15,169 bases of DNA from Candidatus Hodarchaeota archaeon (GTDB lineage: Archaea; Asgardarchaeota; Heimdallarchaeia; Hodarchaeales; Hodarchaeaceae): the NCBI GenBank assembly GCA_016840305.1, contig JAEOSP010000563.1:1-15169 (forward strand). Reading direction: 5' to 3'. Shown one piece after another: positions 1 through 7,254 of this stretch; within the stretch, counting starts at the first letter, position 1; the number at the start of each line of letters is the position of its first letter. Both the position numbers and the translations under genes were made by a program. The notes under the pieces are model-generated. The model was not told the origin of the DNA. It saw nothing but the letters and a program-made list of their open reading frames with translations, and searched no databases.

Positions 1-36
1 AAATTAAAGGAACTAAACCTACTAAAGTTAATTTAA

Positions 37-59
37 AGGAACATTAGTTCCTCTTTTTT
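37..59 (+). terminator. Hairpin plus T-run terminator at left edge
   Basis: A perfect 6-bp stem (AGGAAC at 37-42, GTTCCT at 47-52) with a 4-nt loop is followed by a run of six T at 54-59. It would end a plus-strand gene lying left of the window. It sits just past the stop of the minus-strand GTPase gene, so the stem could serve both converging transcripts. A 10-bp direct repeat (TTAAAGGAAC at 4-13 and 33-42) overlaps it. Short stems are common in AT-rich DNA, so confidence is moderate. Confidence 0.5.
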
Positions 60-70
60 CTCAGCGCTAG

Positions 71-640
71 TTAGGTCATTATTTCTCGTATTAAACGTGT
101 CACTTTGGGTAAACCATATCCTGTTTTCTGACTAGTCACGAGAATATGGAAATTATCATCTTTTGGTATATCAAGTGCAGCCTGAATTGTACTCTCCACT
201 TTGTGAATGAGCTTAGAAGAGTTAGATTCGCCAGAGTCAGCTTTGATTAAATCAAATTTATTGCAAACTATTATGCAAGGAATATCTTTAGCTATTGGTA
301 CTATCCTTTTTTGAAATTCATTTTTCGATTCATCAAATCGATAGGAATCATAAGCATCAATGACAAATATAATTACATGGCTTTGTTCCAAGTGAGAATC
401 CCATAGGTCACGTAATGATTCCTGTCCTCCGAGGTCAATAATTGTTGCTGTCACTAATTCATCATCCTCTTCAAGTAAAATTGTATCCATTGTTGATGAA
501 AGAGTCGGTTTAAGGTCTACTACGAATTCCCCTGTTTTTAATCGAATATACATTGCTGTTTTACCAGCATAATCTAAACCACAAAAAACTAATTTTAGAG
601 GTGTTCCAATGGCACGTACAGTTGTTTTTAAATGACTCAT
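71..640 (-). CDS. Arf-family (Arf/Sar-like) small GTPase
   Basis: This is a GTP-binding switch protein, probably working at or near the membrane. Visible motifs are the P-loop GLDYAGKT (residues 21-28), the switch I PT (45-46), the switch II DLGGQ followed by LRDLW (69-80), NKFD (127-130) and TSQKTG (169-174). The double Gly before Gln and the downstream Leu-Trp are hallmarks of the Arf/Sar/SRbeta group rather than Ras or Rab. The length, 189 aa, is normal for the family. The usual Trp just before the switch II Asp is Ile here, and residue 2 is Ser, so the Gly2 used for myristoylation in eukaryotic Arf is absent. The ATG follows AAGGAGG by about 12 nt; that ribosome site lies inside the last codons of the upstream gene, so the two are probably translated from one mRNA. 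Family call secure; partner and cargo unknown. Confidence 0.93.
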   Translation of the reverse strand: MSHLKTTVRAIGTPLKLVFCGLDYAGKTAMYIRLKTGEFVVDLKPTLSSTMDTILLEEDDELVTATIIDLGGQESLRDLWDSHLEQSHVIIFVIDAYDSYRFDESKNEFQKRIVPIAKDIPCIIVCNKFDLIKADSGESNSSKLIHKVESTIQAALDIPKDDNFHILVTSQKTGYGLPKVTRLIREIMT

Positions 641-646
641 ATGGAT

Positions 647-2176
647 TCATTTTCCTCCTTCATTAACTAAAATTCTGATGAACTCAGTTTCCTTCACATT
701 TTTCTTCATTATTTTATTAAAGGACTTATAAGCTAATTGAACATCATCAGATATTGTATTTATCTCAGTTGGATTTTCTTTAGTAATTTCTTCGTGAATG
801 ATGATTATGGAAGAACTAATTTTATACAATAATATAACAGTATTCCCAATTAAAACATCTTGAGGAATTTCATCAGATGGAACGAAGGTTATTGTATCAC
901 CTTCTAAAATACCTCTCTTATTTTGGATTCCCAATTCGTGTTTTTGTAACAAATTAATGAATGATTCTTTTTCTTCTAAAGACGCTATTATGTTTAACTT
1001 AAAATTAATATTATCTGAATCGAATATTTTAAGAAATAAGTCTTCTACAAAGTAAGTATGAAGAATTAATAAATTGATAGTTGTTACATATTTAATATCA
1101 GTTTCAATTCGTTTTCGTGTTGAGGAAGGATCTGAAATAGTTGAAAGGAAAATATCTCCATCAATCAATTTTACATTAGAATATGCTAACTTCAATATTT
1201 GTATCTCTAACTTACTTTCCATCTGAAAATTAATTATTGATTGATTCAGTGAATCCGCTATTTGTGAAATACTCCTAATCAATGTCAAATTTCTAAATTT
1301 TCTTTTCCCTGCTTTCTCTCCCATTGATGTCGACTGACAGAATTCTTGTAAATAATTTAAGATCATATTTAATTGTTGTTCACTTGAGAATTTGAAAGTT
1401 ATTACGTTATTTGAGTAAAAGTTATTAAATTTTAGAATTAGATCTTCCATCTGATCGATTGGATATCCTAAAACTTCAAGAGTTTCTTTAATCTGCCTTG
1501 AATTTTCTTGTAGGTTTTCTAGGGTAATATTCTGCATATGAGTTTCAAAAAATTCTTTCTTCGATATTTTCCCTCCTAAAGTAATTAATTTTGCCAGAAC
1601 AATTGCTTCTGATGAATTCATCCATAAGGAAGACAAAGTAAAAAATAGTAAAGACAGCAGTGAGGGAAGCTTTGTAGAAAGCCTTTGAATTTGATTAAAA
1701 TAGTTTAAAACATATGAAAAGTCATCAAATTTATCTGAAGAATTAGATTCACCTATGACTTCGTATTTATCAAGTTTAAGTAAAATGTCAATCGCATCTT
1801 TTGGCTTAATAAAGTTATTTGATATTAAGGTTTTGGTAACTAAACGCTCGAGAAGTTCGTCAATCCCTATGGCCAAGATTGCAGTTTTAGGTCGAGTATG
1901 AGACATGGTGATCAACTCCAGATTAAGAAGACTAGGGAAACCGTCAGGTAATTCCAAACGTGATGGATTACAATCTATGTCTTTCGCCAAAGTTTTTGGC
2001 TTTATTTGTCCACCATGTAAAACAATAGAAAGTAAAATTTGGGATTGAAAATCATCCATACCACTTTTTATAAACAATCTAAGTAGCTTATGACGAATAA
2101 ATGAGTCAATAGGGATTGGCTCTAAAAATTTAGCTGAAGGTTGAACACTGATTATCCTTTCATGTGATTTAGGCAA
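647..2176 (-). CDS. TrmB-like winged-helix protein, partner of the Arf GTPase
   Basis: A 509-aa soluble protein. Residues about 43-105 look like a TrmB-type winged helix: a helix ending in LHGG, a helix around KTLAKDIDCNPSRL, then a short wing before RPKTAILAI. A second possible helix-turn-helix-like stretch lies near residues 188-215 (SSEAIVLAKLITLGGKISKK). The remainder is mostly helical and Ile/Leu/Lys-rich; I do not recognise it. The start is TTG at 2176, preceded by GAGATG; the next in-frame ATG is residue 40, which would cut into the winged helix. It precedes the Arf GTPase by 6 nt and carries that gene's ribosome site in its last codons. It may be a DNA-binding regulator, or a winged-helix scaffold or effector for the GTPase. 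DNA binding is inferred from fold only. Confidence 0.72.
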   Translation of the reverse strand: MPKSHERIISVQPSAKFLEPIPIDSFIRHKLLRLFIKSGMDDFQSQILLSIVLHGGQIKPKTLAKDIDCNPSRLELPDGFPSLLNLELITMSHTRPKTAILAIGIDELLERLVTKTLISNNFIKPKDAIDILLKLDKYEVIGESNSSDKFDDFSYVLNYFNQIQRLSTKLPSLLSLLFFTLSSLWMNSSEAIVLAKLITLGGKISKKEFFETHMQNITLENLQENSRQIKETLEVLGYPIDQMEDLILKFNNFYSNNVITFKFSSEQQLNMILNYLQEFCQSTSMGEKAGKRKFRNLTLIRSISQIADSLNQSIINFQMESKLEIQILKLAYSNVKLIDGDIFLSTISDPSSTRKRIETDIKYVTTINLLILHTYFVEDLFLKIFDSDNINFKLNIIASLEEKESFINLLQKHELGIQNKRGILEGDTITFVPSDEIPQDVLIGNTVILLYKISSSIIIIHEEITKENPTEINTISDDVQLAYKSFNKIMKKNVKETEFIRILVNEGGK

Positions 2177-2488
2177 TAAAATTCATCTCAAACAATAAAG
2201 AATTCGGTTTTACACTATCGATTAATACTAATCGATTATTTAGTAAAGTTTAATCCATTTTTTTAGTGTACTAATAACTTATTCCTACACAATTATAATC
2301 GGTCACATTATATATATAAAAATTTTTTTTATAACTTCTTAATTTCCTGAATAATTCTTTGTCTAGAAGACAATTGAATAATTTTACAGACTTAATACTT
2401 TGGATAAATTGTTACTGCAATCCCTTCTTCTCTGATGAATAAAGCAAAAATATTAAAAATATTGGAATTGGAACAAATAAATTGAAAT
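2177..2488. other. 312-bp regulatory gap between diverging genes
   Basis: No convincing gene lies here. The left part holds the half-site cluster listed separately. An AT run, TTATATATATAAAA at about 2304-2319, is TATA-like on both strands and could serve either the winged-helix/GTPase operon (a leader of about 100 nt) or the plus-strand gene. A second AT box at about 2448-2463 (AAAAATATTAAAAATATT) is placed to give a very short leader for the gene starting at 2489. No RNA gene was recognised. Confidence 0.4.
2217..2274. promoter_or_regulatory. Inverted-repeat operator candidate upstream of TrmB-like gene
   Basis: An 8-bp inverted repeat, ATCGATTA at 2217-2224 and TAATCGAT at 2229-2236 with a 4-nt centre, sits 41-60 bp ahead of the TTG start at 2176. 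The pentamer ACTAA/TTAGT occurs four times within 48 bp: ACTAA at 2227 and 2270, TTAGT at 2240 and 2263; the last pair forms a second dyad with a 2-nt centre. Placement fits autoregulation by the winged-helix protein. AT-rich sequence yields such dyads by chance, so this stays a candidate. Confidence 0.4.
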
Positions 2489-3448
2489 TTGGATGATTTG
2501 ATCTTGGATAAGTTAGATTCGATATTTTCTTCGATAATATTTTGTTTTTTCTTGGATAAGGGCCCTAGCTCAATCGATCTTTTACTCTCAGAAGAACCCA
2601 AAGAAAGCCCTGATTTGACAGCAGTAAGATTAATGACGAAATCAACGGCCCTAGTTAGAGGTGATAGTACTCAACAAGTTGAACAGTCTATTATTGATCA
2701 GCTAAGTGGTCCTGATATTTTTCCTGTCGATACCAACTACCGTATGGTTTGGTATAATTGGTTAATCACAAATAAATTCTCTAATGATCCCAGAATTAAG
2801 AACTCAGGTGCTATGGCTGGGATATACTGTATATATAAAAAGAAGGATGAAGAAATTGTTAGAAATTCATTAAAAATTATTGAAAGGGTACTTAAAAATA
2901 CTAGTTTAGAATTCAAAAGTATAGATGATGTTATTAGAAAAAAACTAAATTTATCTTCGTCCAAGGAGATAAAACAGTCTAATTATTCAGATTTCATCAA
3001 AAATAAGGACTCAAACGTCATTACAAAGAAAATTAGCGATATATTGAATGAGAAAGTCCAAGAATACCCTTATACACATGTTTCAAAAACTGAAAAATTC
3101 AAAATCATTCTTCAGACTACAATATTAAAAAAAGGAACCCCAGACGAGATTCTTGATAAATCTGAAAAAAGAAAGCACTGGAATTCAATGATGGGAAAAT
3201 TAGATGGAATTATAAAGAACCGAATGCCCGAGTTAGTCATAAAGAAAGTCGTGGAAAAAGATTTGCGCAAGGTATTCCAATTATTGGACAATGAAAAAAT
3301 ATGGAATGAATTGCAACTAAGAGAAATTAAGAATCCCTTGATTCAATCCAAAGATATTGCTGAATTCTTCTTCTATTACTGGTTAGGGTATCATGGACTA
3401 CTGAAGAAAGAGAAAATACTTCAATTGTACATCAAAGTAACTAAATAA
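2489..3448 (+). CDS. Unrecognised Lys-rich helical protein
   Basis: I do not recognise this protein. The frame encodes up to 319 aa. There is no signal peptide or obvious membrane span apart from a short hydrophobic stretch near residues 12-22, which may not be translated. The region after residue 50 is hydrophilic, Lys/Asn/Ile-rich and probably helical, with aromatic patches (YRMVWYNWL near 83-91, FFFYYWLGYHG near 293-303). The start is uncertain: TTG at 2489 has no good ribosome site; TTG at 2552 gives a more natural hydrophilic N-terminus (MDKGPSSID); ATG at 2633 would drop 48 residues. It ends 31 nt before the ATG of the membrane protein downstream, suggesting co-transcription. Long uninterrupted frame and same-strand context support a real gene. 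Confidence 0.55.
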   Translation: MDDLILDKLDSIFSSIIFCFFLDKGPSSIDLLLSEEPKESPDLTAVRLMTKSTALVRGDSTQQVEQSIIDQLSGPDIFPVDTNYRMVWYNWLITNKFSNDPRIKNSGAMAGIYCIYKKKDEEIVRNSLKIIERVLKNTSLEFKSIDDVIRKKLNLSSSKEIKQSNYSDFIKNKDSNVITKKISDILNEKVQEYPYTHVSKTEKFKIILQTTILKKGTPDEILDKSEKRKHWNSMMGKLDGIIKNRMPELVIKKVVEKDLRKVFQLLDNEKIWNELQLREIKNPLIQSKDIAEFFFYYWLGYHGLLKKEKILQLYIKVTK

Positions 3449-3479
3449 ACCGATTTAATTGAATGTTATTGGGATAGAA

Positions 3480-4136
3480 ATGAACAGATGGTACTTCATT
3501 CGATTACTTGCAATAATAATCGTGCAAAGCAGTATGATCCTCGTCCCAATTTGTCATTCAACCAACCTTCAATCAAGTTACTTAGTTAATCAAGGAGTAG
3601 ATCATAATACATCACTTAAAATGGACCAAGAAAATACAAGTGTGGATATAACTCCACCTATAGTATCAAATCCCGTTGATATCATCATTTTGGTGAATAC
3701 TACCGATCATAACATCACTTGGTACATTGCTGATAAGAATCCGAGAAATTATTCAATACAACACAATTACCAGCAAATAGAATCAGAACTGAACAAAACG
3801 TGGTCAGAAAATCAGTCTGTCATCTTTCCATTAAATAATTTGATGATAGGAATTCATCTATTCACAATCATAGTGGAAGATACTTGGAACAACAGTGCAG
3901 TGGATGATGTTATAGTAATGGTTAGAGAAGTAGCTTATGTTCCCACTTTCGATAATCCAACTGATAACCCTAATCTAGCAGATCCTTTTACATTATTCTT
4001 AATTATTATTATTGGTCTGTTAATTATGCTATCCATCCTCTTAAGAACAAGTAAAAGTAGAAAAAGGGATGCAATTTATTCCAACCTTCCTCCAGAAGAT
4101 CCTCTAGATTTAGAAACGTACGATGACGAATTTTAA
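3480..4136 (+). CDS. Single-pass surface protein, Ig-like domain, acidic tail
   Basis: A 218-aa type I membrane protein by layout: an N-terminal signal segment (basic MNRWYFIR, then a hydrophobic core to about residue 24), an extracellular part with one beta-sandwich-like domain (about 56-148, opening VDITPPIVSNPVD and containing ITWYIADKNPRNYSI), a transmembrane helix (about 170-189), the stop-transfer cluster KSRKR, and an acidic C-terminal tail rich in Pro, Asp and Glu. Eight N-x-S/T sequons fall in the outer part, as expected for glycosylated archaeal surface proteins. The domain resembles the Ig/cadherin-like modules common in Asgard and methanogen surface proteins. I prefer ATG 3480 over an in-frame TTG at 3459 because it gives a cleaner signal sequence. 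Ligand and role are unknown. Confidence 0.83.
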   Translation: MNRWYFIRLLAIIIVQSSMILVPICHSTNLQSSYLVNQGVDHNTSLKMDQENTSVDITPPIVSNPVDIIILVNTTDHNITWYIADKNPRNYSIQHNYQQIESELNKTWSENQSVIFPLNNLMIGIHLFTIIVEDTWNNSAVDDVIVMVREVAYVPTFDNPTDNPNLADPFTLFLIIIIGLLIMLSILLRTSKSRKRDAIYSNLPPEDPLDLETYDDEF

Positions 4137-4148
4137 GGAGATATTATC

Positions 4149-4256
4149 ATGATTGAATCTATTATTATTTCTGAAAAAACATTATCTAATAACACAATAA
4201 GATCATATTTTAACAGTGGAGTAAAAAAATTTAAAATAATGATATTAAATCAATAA
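4149..4256 (+). CDS. Possible 35-aa small protein
   Basis: ATG at 4149 is preceded by AAGGAG (4135-4140) at 8-nt spacing, and that ribosome site overlaps the stop codon of the membrane-protein gene, which is typical of a co-translated downstream gene. The product is 35 residues, Ile/Ser/Asn/Lys-rich, ending near a basic VKKFK; there is no membrane span. I recognise no family. The ribosome site is the main support; a chance short frame cannot be excluded. Confidence 0.38.
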   Translation: MIESIIISEKTLSNNTIRSYFNSGVKKFKIMILNQ

Positions 4257-4285
4257 TAAAGGAGTAAAAAGTAATTTATGAGAAA

Positions 4286-4334
4286 ATAAGTCATAATTTA
4301 TATAAACTCGAAAAATTTATAAGTAATGACTTAT
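4286..4334 (+). promoter_or_regulatory. Promoter of surface protein flanked by inverted repeat
   Basis: Perfect 9-bp arms, ATAAGTCAT (4286-4294) and ATGACTTAT (4326-4334), are set 40 bp apart start to start. Between them lie two TATA-like boxes, TTTATATAAAC (4297-4307) and AAATTTATAAG (4313-4323), the second preceded by an A-rich BRE-like stretch. A start of transcription near 4325-4348 would leave a leader of about 90-110 nt before the ATG at 4435. The arms bracket the basal promoter, which suits a dimeric regulator blocking it; regulator unknown. Confidence 0.5.
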
Positions 4335-4364
4335 ATTTGGTTATATGTTCATAAATGTATCATC

Positions 4365-4433
4365 ATGAACCAAAAAAAGCAAAAAAGGAAAGGAAAAGGA
4401 ATAAAGAAAAGAATGCTAATTATGGTGAAATAA
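4365..4433 (+). CDS. Possible 22-aa very basic leader peptide
   Basis: A 22-codon frame (ATG 4365, TAA 4431-4433) ends 1 nt before the surface-protein ATG. Ten of its residues are Lys and two are Arg. It has no clear ribosome site, and an A/G-rich leader would produce Lys/Arg codons by composition alone. It may be only untranslated leader. It is listed because its tight abutment to the next gene could couple translation. Confidence 0.18.
   Translation: MNQKKQKRKGKGIKKRMLIMVK
4424..4428 (+). promoter_or_regulatory. GGTGA ribosome binding site of surface protein
   Basis: GGTGA lies 6 nt before the ATG at 4435. It matches the anti-Shine-Dalgarno end of archaeal 16S rRNA (GGAGGTGA complement) and fixes the start of the 885-aa protein. 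Confidence 0.6.
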
Positions 4434-4434
4434 A

Positions 4435-7092
4435 ATGGTAAAAAAAATGAAAAGAACATGGTGGATTGCTGTATTACTCCTTATAATGTTACCAATACTT
4501 TCTAGTGGATTGAACAGAGAAATCCAAAATGTTAGTGCATATATACCTGGAGAAATATGGATTGACCGCCAATGGAGGACTCCAGCTACTCCTGATGCTG
4601 ATCAAAGTGTGGATGTCTATGTTGAAGTAGGACATTCCAGGAGCCCAAGCTATATTTCGGCATCTCTCTCTTACAATTATATGTACGGAAACGATATAAC
4701 AATTTCAATGCCAGAGACATCAACTGATGGTATTTACAAAGCAACAATCCCAGGTTTTGAATACGGTGTTATTGTCCGATATAGAATTCATGTTATAGGA
4801 GAAGTGGATGATGTACTATTTAGGTTGTATTCTCCCTCACAAACGTCATATCATACTTACACAGTTACTGAACCCTCTGATATCTCATGGTCAAGCCCAA
4901 GTGAAGGAACCGAATTTAATTTTGGTCCTGTAGATAATAACATTGAATTTAATTTTAATTGGGCCTATGAAAACCTAGATTCTGCACAAATTCAGATAGG
5001 GGAGCAACAAATTCCTATTCTTAATGCAAGTGGTAAATTTACTCAAGTGATTTTAGACGGAACAGATATAGAAGATTCTACTCTGGCTGTAACACTGAGA
5101 GGGTATAAAAGCGGGTCATTAGTGGCTTCTGATGTTCGATCTTTTCGTTTTAGAAGATTGGATTATGATTTGGCTTGGGAAACTCCTTCTGATGGTAACA
5201 CCATTGCCTTTAGCCCTTCAGGTCCTGCTATGTTTAACTTCACCTTTTCAAAAGGTTATGACATTGATCATGTAAACCTCTTTTTCAATGAAACAGATAA
5301 GGGTGAAGTAACAAGTCCAGGAACATTAGAATTTACTTTTGAAAACTTTAGTGGATTAATAATTGCCTCTCTAAAGGGTTACAATTCAATCGATAACGAA
5401 GTAGTAAGTTCTACTCGTAATTTCATCTTTAGAAGATTAGTTGTAGAAGTAATTTGGGAAACTCCAAGTATAAATAGTTCAATAACTTTCGGTACTGGAA
5501 CAGAACCTGTACAGTTCAATCTCACCTACTCTAAAGGAACAGATGTTTATTATGTGAAATTAGAAATCAACGGTATTAATATGGGGTTGGTTTCTAGCCC
5601 TGGAACCGTTATATTTGCGTACAATGACTCTTTCCACGGATTAGTTGAAGCAGTTTTATTAGGTTTTGATGAATTTGATACCCAGATATCCAGCGATACT
5701 CGGTATTTCAAATTTGACAAATATACAGCAACTCGATTCGAAATTCTTCAACAAAATGAAATTGATTTAGGGAATAAATTGTATTTAATCCTTCATGACC
5801 CAAATGGTGATGACAGTACATCTAGTTATGAAGAATCAACAACCTTATCAATGGGAATTGGTTGTGAGATTACTGCAGGTGTTACAGCAGGATTAGAAGT
5901 TGGAGTAGAACAAGAAGGATCCTTCTTTGGATTGTTTAAAACTGGTGCATCCGCATCAAACAAATTATCCCTTTCAATGGAGACTAGCCTCGGTTTTGAT
6001 GCACGATTCGAAATGACAGACAGTACATTCTTAACTTCTTCAGATTCATCTTATGTTGATTTCATTGGTCCAGGCTATGGAGATCGTTACTGGGGTGAGC
6101 TCTGGAAACTCAAATACGTATTCACAGTTCATTATATTGAATATTATAATGGCACCGAGGTCTACTATGATCCTCATCTTTGGTGGGGTATTTTACGAGA
6201 TGCTGAAGCTTATCTTAGTGATGTTTCTGCTCCAGCTGCATGGAAGGCGATGAATCCAGTTCACAGTGGTTATTCTGAGGAAGATGTTGAATGGCTTGGT
6301 GGTGCTTTAGTAGCAGATGGTGGTGGAACTTATGTAGGCAGTGAAACAGTTACTAACACCAATACTATGAGCTCTTCGGTTTCAATTGGTATAGAAAGTG
6401 AAACTAAAGCAAAACTCATGGCAGGAGGAGCGTACATTGAAGGATCTCTTGAATTATCATTAAATACAAAAATATATGCAGAAATGAGTGCGAGTAATAC
6501 CATTGAAACTAGTTACACTATACGTGATGATGATCCATTAGATTCAATTGTGCAAAGGGTTGGTATCGATAAGAACTTTGGAACTTACATTTTCAAAACA
6601 GAATCTGACTTCTGTGCGACGTCTAATCCAATAGAACACAACACAGTAGACTATCTTCCACCTATAATTGGATATCCTACAATTATTTATGATACGGATC
6701 AGGATTTCAAAGGCCCCACTCCAAATGATAATCCTCTTGTCACAGTTAAAATTGAAGAAGAAGGGGGTATTCAAGATGCGATCCTTTACTATTCTAATGA
6801 TAATGGGACAAGCTGGAGATCAACACCCCTAATTGAATATCAGGGTCAACCAGGCGTTTGGGCCACAAATATACCAAAACAAGCCAATAACACGCAAGTT
6901 ATTTGGTATCTCAAAGCTATAGATATGAGTGGTAATTCCGAAGAAAAATACGACCTTACTGGGGATTACTTTTCTTATGAAGTTGGTATTATCATAAATC
7001 CGTTTATTGCACAAACTCCTGGCTTTACAATATGGACTGTATTGGCCAGTATCGGATTAGGTGTATATCTTATTTCAAAACGAAGAGAGTGA
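4435..7092 (+). CDS. Large surface protein with Ig repeats and C-terminal anchor
   Basis: An 885-aa secreted, membrane-anchored protein. The order is: signal peptide (1-35); an N-terminal beta domain (about 36-145); three tandem Ig-like repeats (about 149-429); an HDPNGDDS motif (454-461); a Ser/Thr/Gly-rich alternating-strand region (about 470-530 and 638-702) around a segment with WWG and aromatic residues; a C-terminal Ig-like domain (about 740-850, with YYSNDNGTSW and AIDMSGNSEE); and the tail TPGFTIWTVLASIGLGVYLI followed by SKRRE, which resembles archaeal PGF-CTERM/Heimdall-CTERM sorting signals. There are eleven N-x-S/T sequons. The only cysteines, C477 and C727, bracket the central region. 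The alternating Ser/Thr strands recall amphipathic hairpins of aerolysin-type pore formers, but no family call is justified. It has its own promoter, GGTGA site and terminator, so it is probably monocistronic. Likely roles are adhesion, cell coat or contact effector. Confidence 0.92.
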   Translation: MVKKMKRTWWIAVLLLIMLPILSSGLNREIQNVSAYIPGEIWIDRQWRTPATPDADQSVDVYVEVGHSRSPSYISASLSYNYMYGNDITISMPETSTDGIYKATIPGFEYGVIVRYRIHVIGEVDDVLFRLYSPSQTSYHTYTVTEPSDISWSSPSEGTEFNFGPVDNNIEFNFNWAYENLDSAQIQIGEQQIPILNASGKFTQVILDGTDIEDSTLAVTLRGYKSGSLVASDVRSFRFRRLDYDLAWETPSDGNTIAFSPSGPAMFNFTFSKGYDIDHVNLFFNETDKGEVTSPGTLEFTFENFSGLIIASLKGYNSIDNEVVSSTRNFIFRRLVVEVIWETPSINSSITFGTGTEPVQFNLTYSKGTDVYYVKLEINGINMGLVSSPGTVIFAYNDSFHGLVEAVLLGFDEFDTQISSDTRYFKFDKYTATRFEILQQNEIDLGNKLYLILHDPNGDDSTSSYEESTTLSMGIGCEITAGVTAGLEVGVEQEGSFFGLFKTGASASNKLSLSMETSLGFDARFEMTDSTFLTSSDSSYVDFIGPGYGDRYWGELWKLKYVFTVHYIEYYNGTEVYYDPHLWWGILRDAEAYLSDVSAPAAWKAMNPVHSGYSEEDVEWLGGALVADGGGTYVGSETVTNTNTMSSSVSIGIESETKAKLMAGGAYIEGSLELSLNTKIYAEMSASNTIETSYTIRDDDPLDSIVQRVGIDKNFGTYIFKTESDFCATSNPIEHNTVDYLPPIIGYPTIIYDTDQDFKGPTPNDNPLVTVKIEEEGGIQDAILYYSNDNGTSWRSTPLIEYQGQPGVWATNIPKQANNTQVIWYLKAIDMSGNSEEKYDLTGDYFSYEVGIIINPFIAQTPGFTIWTVLASIGLGVYLISKRRE
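4879..5721 (+). repeat. Three tandem Ig-like protein repeats
   Basis: Three coding repeats of about 95, 94 and 92 residues begin around a conserved W-x-(T/S)-P (Trp152, Trp248, Trp341; periods 96 and 93) and end with an R-x-F-x-F-(R/D)-(R/K) strand. Repeats 2 and 3 are closest, sharing WETPS near the start and SSPGT/TSPGT in the middle. The DNA has diverged, so this is an old domain duplication and not a recent nucleotide repeat. Confidence 0.8.
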
Positions 7093-7101
7093 CGTACAAT
7101 T

Positions 7102-7144
7102 AGAGGTTTTATTTATTAATTAACCTCTCCCCTCCTTTTTTTTT
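7102..7144 (+). terminator. Hairpin and T-tract terminator of surface protein gene
   Basis: AGAGGTT (7102-7108) pairs with AACCTCT (7122-7128) across 13 nt, followed by a pyrimidine stretch and nine T at 7136-7144. It starts 9 nt after the stop codon. T-tracts alone can terminate archaeal transcription. The 110 bp from here to the HAD gene shows no clear promoter or RNA gene. Confidence 0.75.
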
Positions 7145-7254
7145 ATTTTATCCGTATTTTTCGTAAGTTATCTTTGTAGTTAAGTTTCAGGTAATAATTT
7201 TAAGAACACATTTCATCATTCTGTTGAATCAGGATCAGGATTATTGATTGAGTC

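Noticed and set aside
635..640. N-myristoylation site on the Arf GTPase
   Set aside because: Residue 2 is Ser and not Gly, and archaea are not known to use this modification.
2392..2601. Minus-strand 69-codon frame
   Set aside because: Starts with TTG and no ribosome site, overlaps the plus-strand frame, and has no recognisable domain. It would matter only if the plus-strand gene truly starts at 2633.
5844..6540. Formal aerolysin or MACPF toxin call for the surface protein
   Set aside because: Only the Ser/Thr alternating pattern supports it; no diagnostic motif is visible, so it is kept as a hypothesis.
6544..7014. Minus-strand frames opposite the surface-protein gene
   Set aside because: Antisense shadows of a gene with clear domains, with low-complexity products.
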